This document shows, in pieces, positions 60,287-64,000 of a stretch of 64,000 nucleotides of DNA. Position numbers and translations under genes: made by a program. The stretch comes from Thauera carbonicopians (GTDB taxonomy: Bacteria > Pseudomonadota > Gammaproteobacteria > Burkholderiales > Rhodocyclaceae), in contig NZ_JANUXN010000018.1 of NCBI RefSeq assembly GCF_025699485.1, forward strand, positions 1-64,000. The letters run 5' to 3'. Below the pieces are notes generated by a model, which was not told the DNA's origin, did no database searches, and saw only the letters and a program-made list of their open reading frames with translations. Each line of letters begins with the position of its first letter. Position 1 is the first letter of the stretch.

Positions 60287-61162
60287 ATGACCATGAAACA
60301 CCCGATCATCGCCGTCACCGGCTCATCCGGCGCCGGCACGACGACGGTCAAGCACACTTTCGAAGCGATCTTCCACCGCGAGCACGTCAACGCCGCGATC
60401 GTCGAAGGCGACAGCTTCCACCGCTACACGCGTGCGGAGATGAAGGAGCAGATCGAAGAGGCCGAACGTGCCGGACAGCGCGGCATCAGCCATTTCGGCC
60501 CCGAAGCCAACCTGTTCGCCGAGCTGGAAAGCCTGTTCCGCTCCTATGGCGAAGCCGCCACCGGCCGGCGCCGGCACTACATCCACAACGAGGCGCAGGC
60601 CATGCGCTGGAACCTGCCGATGGGCACCTTCACCGAATGGGAAGACCTGCCGGTCGGCACCGACTGCCTGTTCTACGAGGGCCTGCACGGCGCGGTCGTC
60701 ACCGACGATGTCGATGTCTCGCGCCACGTCGACCTGCTGATCGGCGTGGTGCCGACGATCAACCTCGAATGGATCCAGAAGCTGCACCGCGACACCCGGA
60801 TCCGCGGCTACTCGGCCGACGCGGTGCAGGACACCATCCTGCGCCGCATGCACGACTACGTGCATTACATCGTGCCGCAGTTCGCCCGCACCCACATCAA
60901 CTTCCAGCGCGTGCCGATCGTCGATACCTCGAACCCCTTCATTGCCCGCGACGTACCGACGCAGGACGAATCGATGGTGGTGATCCGCTTCAAGGATCCG
61001 CGCGGCGTCGACTTCCCCTACCTGCTGAACATGATCCCCAACGCTTTCATGAGCCGCGCCAACACCATCGTCATTCCGGGCGGCAAGCTCGACCTGGCGA
61101 TGCAGTTGATCCTGACGCCGCTGATCTGGAAGCTGATGGAGCGGCGCCGGCAATCGGTATGA
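60287..61162 (+). CDS. prk: phosphoribulokinase, class I
   Basis: A 291-residue kinase making ribulose 1,5-bisphosphate. The P-loop is AVTGSSGAGTTTVKHTF, followed by IVEGDSFHRYTRAEM, and FYEGLHGAV and VVPTINLEWIQKLHRD match CbbP. HFGPEANLFAELESLFRSYG is closer, as I remember it, to autotrophic CbbP than to E. coli PrkB. GGAG sits six bases before the ATG at 60287; a GTG at 60275 is in frame. It is followed by tkt and gap. Confidence 0.94.
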   Translation: MTMKHPIIAVTGSSGAGTTTVKHTFEAIFHREHVNAAIVEGDSFHRYTRAEMKEQIEEAERAGQRGISHFGPEANLFAELESLFRSYGEAATGRRRHYIHNEAQAMRWNLPMGTFTEWEDLPVGTDCLFYEGLHGAVVTDDVDVSRHVDLLIGVVPTINLEWIQKLHRDTRIRGYSADAVQDTILRRMHDYVHYIVPQFARTHINFQRVPIVDTSNPFIARDVPTQDESMVVIRFKDPRGVDFPYLLNMIPNAFMSRANTIVIPGGKLDLAMQLILTPLIWKLMERRRQSV

Positions 61163-61206
61163 GCAGCGCAACGGTGCGCCGGACAGGCCGATGCGCCATT
61201 GCGGCA

Positions 61207-61237
61207 TTGGCATCGGCAAGGGCTTTTAAGGGATAAT
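61207..61237 (+). promoter_or_regulatory. possible promoter for tkt
   Basis: TTGGCA (61207-61212) and GATAAT (61232-61237) with a 19-base spacer. A start near 61244 gives a leader of about 35 bases. If real, tkt-gap has its own promoter in addition to read-through from prk. Confidence 0.45.
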
Positions 61238-61278
61238 TGCGGTTTTTCCGATGGTGGCCTCCGGCCCGAGAACACAGC

Positions 61279-63294
<2,016 letters not shown>

Positions 63295-63339
63295 GGCGAG
63301 CAATCGGTTTCGTGTATCCATGAAGAGGGAGAAGCATCG

Positions 63340-64000
63340 ATGAGCATCAAGGTCGCCATCAACGGTTTCGGTCGTATCGGTCGCTGCACGCTGCGCGCCA
63401 TCTACGAGCAGGGGCTGCAGAACGAATTCGAAGTGGTCGCCATCAACGCCTCCGGCGATCTGGCCACCAACGCCCACCTGCTGAAGTACGACACCACCCA
63501 TGGCCGCTTCGCCACCTCGGTCGACACCGAAGGCGAGAACATCATCATCATCGACGGCAAGAAGATTCCCTTCTACTCCACCAAGGATCCCAAGGGCGTC
63601 AACTGGGGCAGCCACGGCGTCGACGTGCTGCTGGAATGCACCGGCGCCTACACCACCAAGGCCAAGGCCCAGGCGCTGCTCGACCAGGGTGCCAAGCGCG
63701 TGCTGATCTCGGCGCCGGGCGGCGACGACGTGGACACCACCATCGTCATGGGCGTCAATGAAGAAGCGCTGAAGGCCGGCATGACCGTCGTCTCCAACGC
63801 TTCGTGCACCACCAACTGCCTGGCCCCGGTCGCCAAGATCCTGGCCGACAGCGTCGGCATCAAGCAAGGCCTGATGACCACCATCCACGCCTACACCAAC
63901 GACCAGGTCACCGTCGACGTCCGCCACAAGGACCTGCGCCGTGCCCGCGCCGCCGCCGCAAACATCATCCCGACCAAGACCGGCGCCGCCAAGGCCGTCG
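63340..64000 (+). CDS. gap: glyceraldehyde-3-phosphate dehydrogenase, N-terminal part
   Basis: The first 220 codons are present; the gene runs off the right edge. KVAINGFGRIGRCTLRAIYE is the NAD-binding motif, and the catalytic Cys156 lies in SNASCTTNCLAPVAKILAD. It acts in glycolysis, gluconeogenesis or the Calvin cycle. It follows tkt by 45 bases with a GAGGGAGAAG ribosome site region, so the prk-tkt-gap run is probably co-transcribed. Confidence 0.97.
   Translation, partial: MSIKVAINGFGRIGRCTLRAIYEQGLQNEFEVVAINASGDLATNAHLLKYDTTHGRFATSVDTEGENIIIIDGKKIPFYSTKDPKGVNWGSHGVDVLLECTGAYTTKAKAQALLDQGAKRVLISAPGGDDVDTTIVMGVNEEALKAGMTVVSNASCTTNCLAPVAKILADSVGIKQGLMTTIHAYTNDQVTVDVRHKDLRRARAAAANIIPTKTGAAKAV

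Overview
The window looks like ordinary chromosome from a GC-rich betaproteobacterium, most likely order Rhodocyclales (Thauera/Azoarcus-like). This rests on gene content and order, not on a database search: dense genes with long antisense shadow frames, betaproteobacterial linkages such as envC-ctpA-moeB, rhodanese-grxC-secB-gpsA and nrdR-ribD, tripartite TRAP transporters, cytochrome c4, a tandem-domain PPK2 enzyme and a class I phosphoribulokinase beside tkt and gap. I see no tRNA, rRNA, insertion sequence, prophage or CRISPR array.

Layout. 1-390: start of a leftward aldehyde dehydrogenase gene with a sigma-54-type promoter and an inverted-repeat upstream site. 391-6484: six-gene Mrp Na+/H+ antiporter operon with fused A and B subunits. 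6499-13728: a hexapeptide-repeat (beta-helix) protein, a DUF2242 lipoprotein, an Hsp70-like protein, panE, a GabD-type dehydrogenase and DAHP synthase. 13959-20800: a four-gene run that I read as one signalling module: TonB-dependent receptor, periplasmic DUF4154/YfiR-like protein, hybrid histidine kinase with a CHASE8-like sensor, and a receiver-GGDEF protein. 20858-26533: MsrPQ, a methyltransferase, mog, darP and pmbA. 26583-34549: two related TRAP transporters around a phosphoglycerate-mutase-like gene; the second binding-protein gene is frameshifted. 34661-37565: glyA-nrdR-ribD. 37610-41293: moeB, ctpA and envC, leftward. 41458-44508: ArsR-type regulator, rhodanese, grxC, secB, SH3 protein, gpsA. 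44548-49094: trmL, comF, bioC, a HAD phosphatase, a GNAT protein and hemB. 49213-49295: a candidate small RNA with a CCUCCC loop. 49295-53576: engB, cytochrome c4, moeA, rpiA, phoU. 53831-59259: yggX, a PAS-GGDEF cyclase coupled to argA, PAP and rsmE, all leftward. 59309-64000: an inositol-phosphatase-family gene, prk, tkt and the start of gap.

How genes work together. MsrP and MsrQ form a periplasmic methionine sulfoxide repair system. Mog, MoeA and possibly MoeB serve molybdenum cofactor synthesis, which MsrP needs. Prk, Tkt, Gap and RpiA are sugar-phosphate enzymes compatible with a Calvin cycle, but no RuBisCO gene is visible here. Two diguanylate cyclases (20 kb and 55 kb) point to c-di-GMP control.

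The most interesting items are the TonB/YfiR/CHASE8-kinase/GGDEF module, the candidate small RNA at 49.2 kb, the 32-hexad beta-helix protein, the duplicated and rearranged TRAP loci with one broken member, and a GC-rich intergenic repeat family at three loci. Start codons, promoters and small RNAs are by-eye calls and are less certain than the gene identities.
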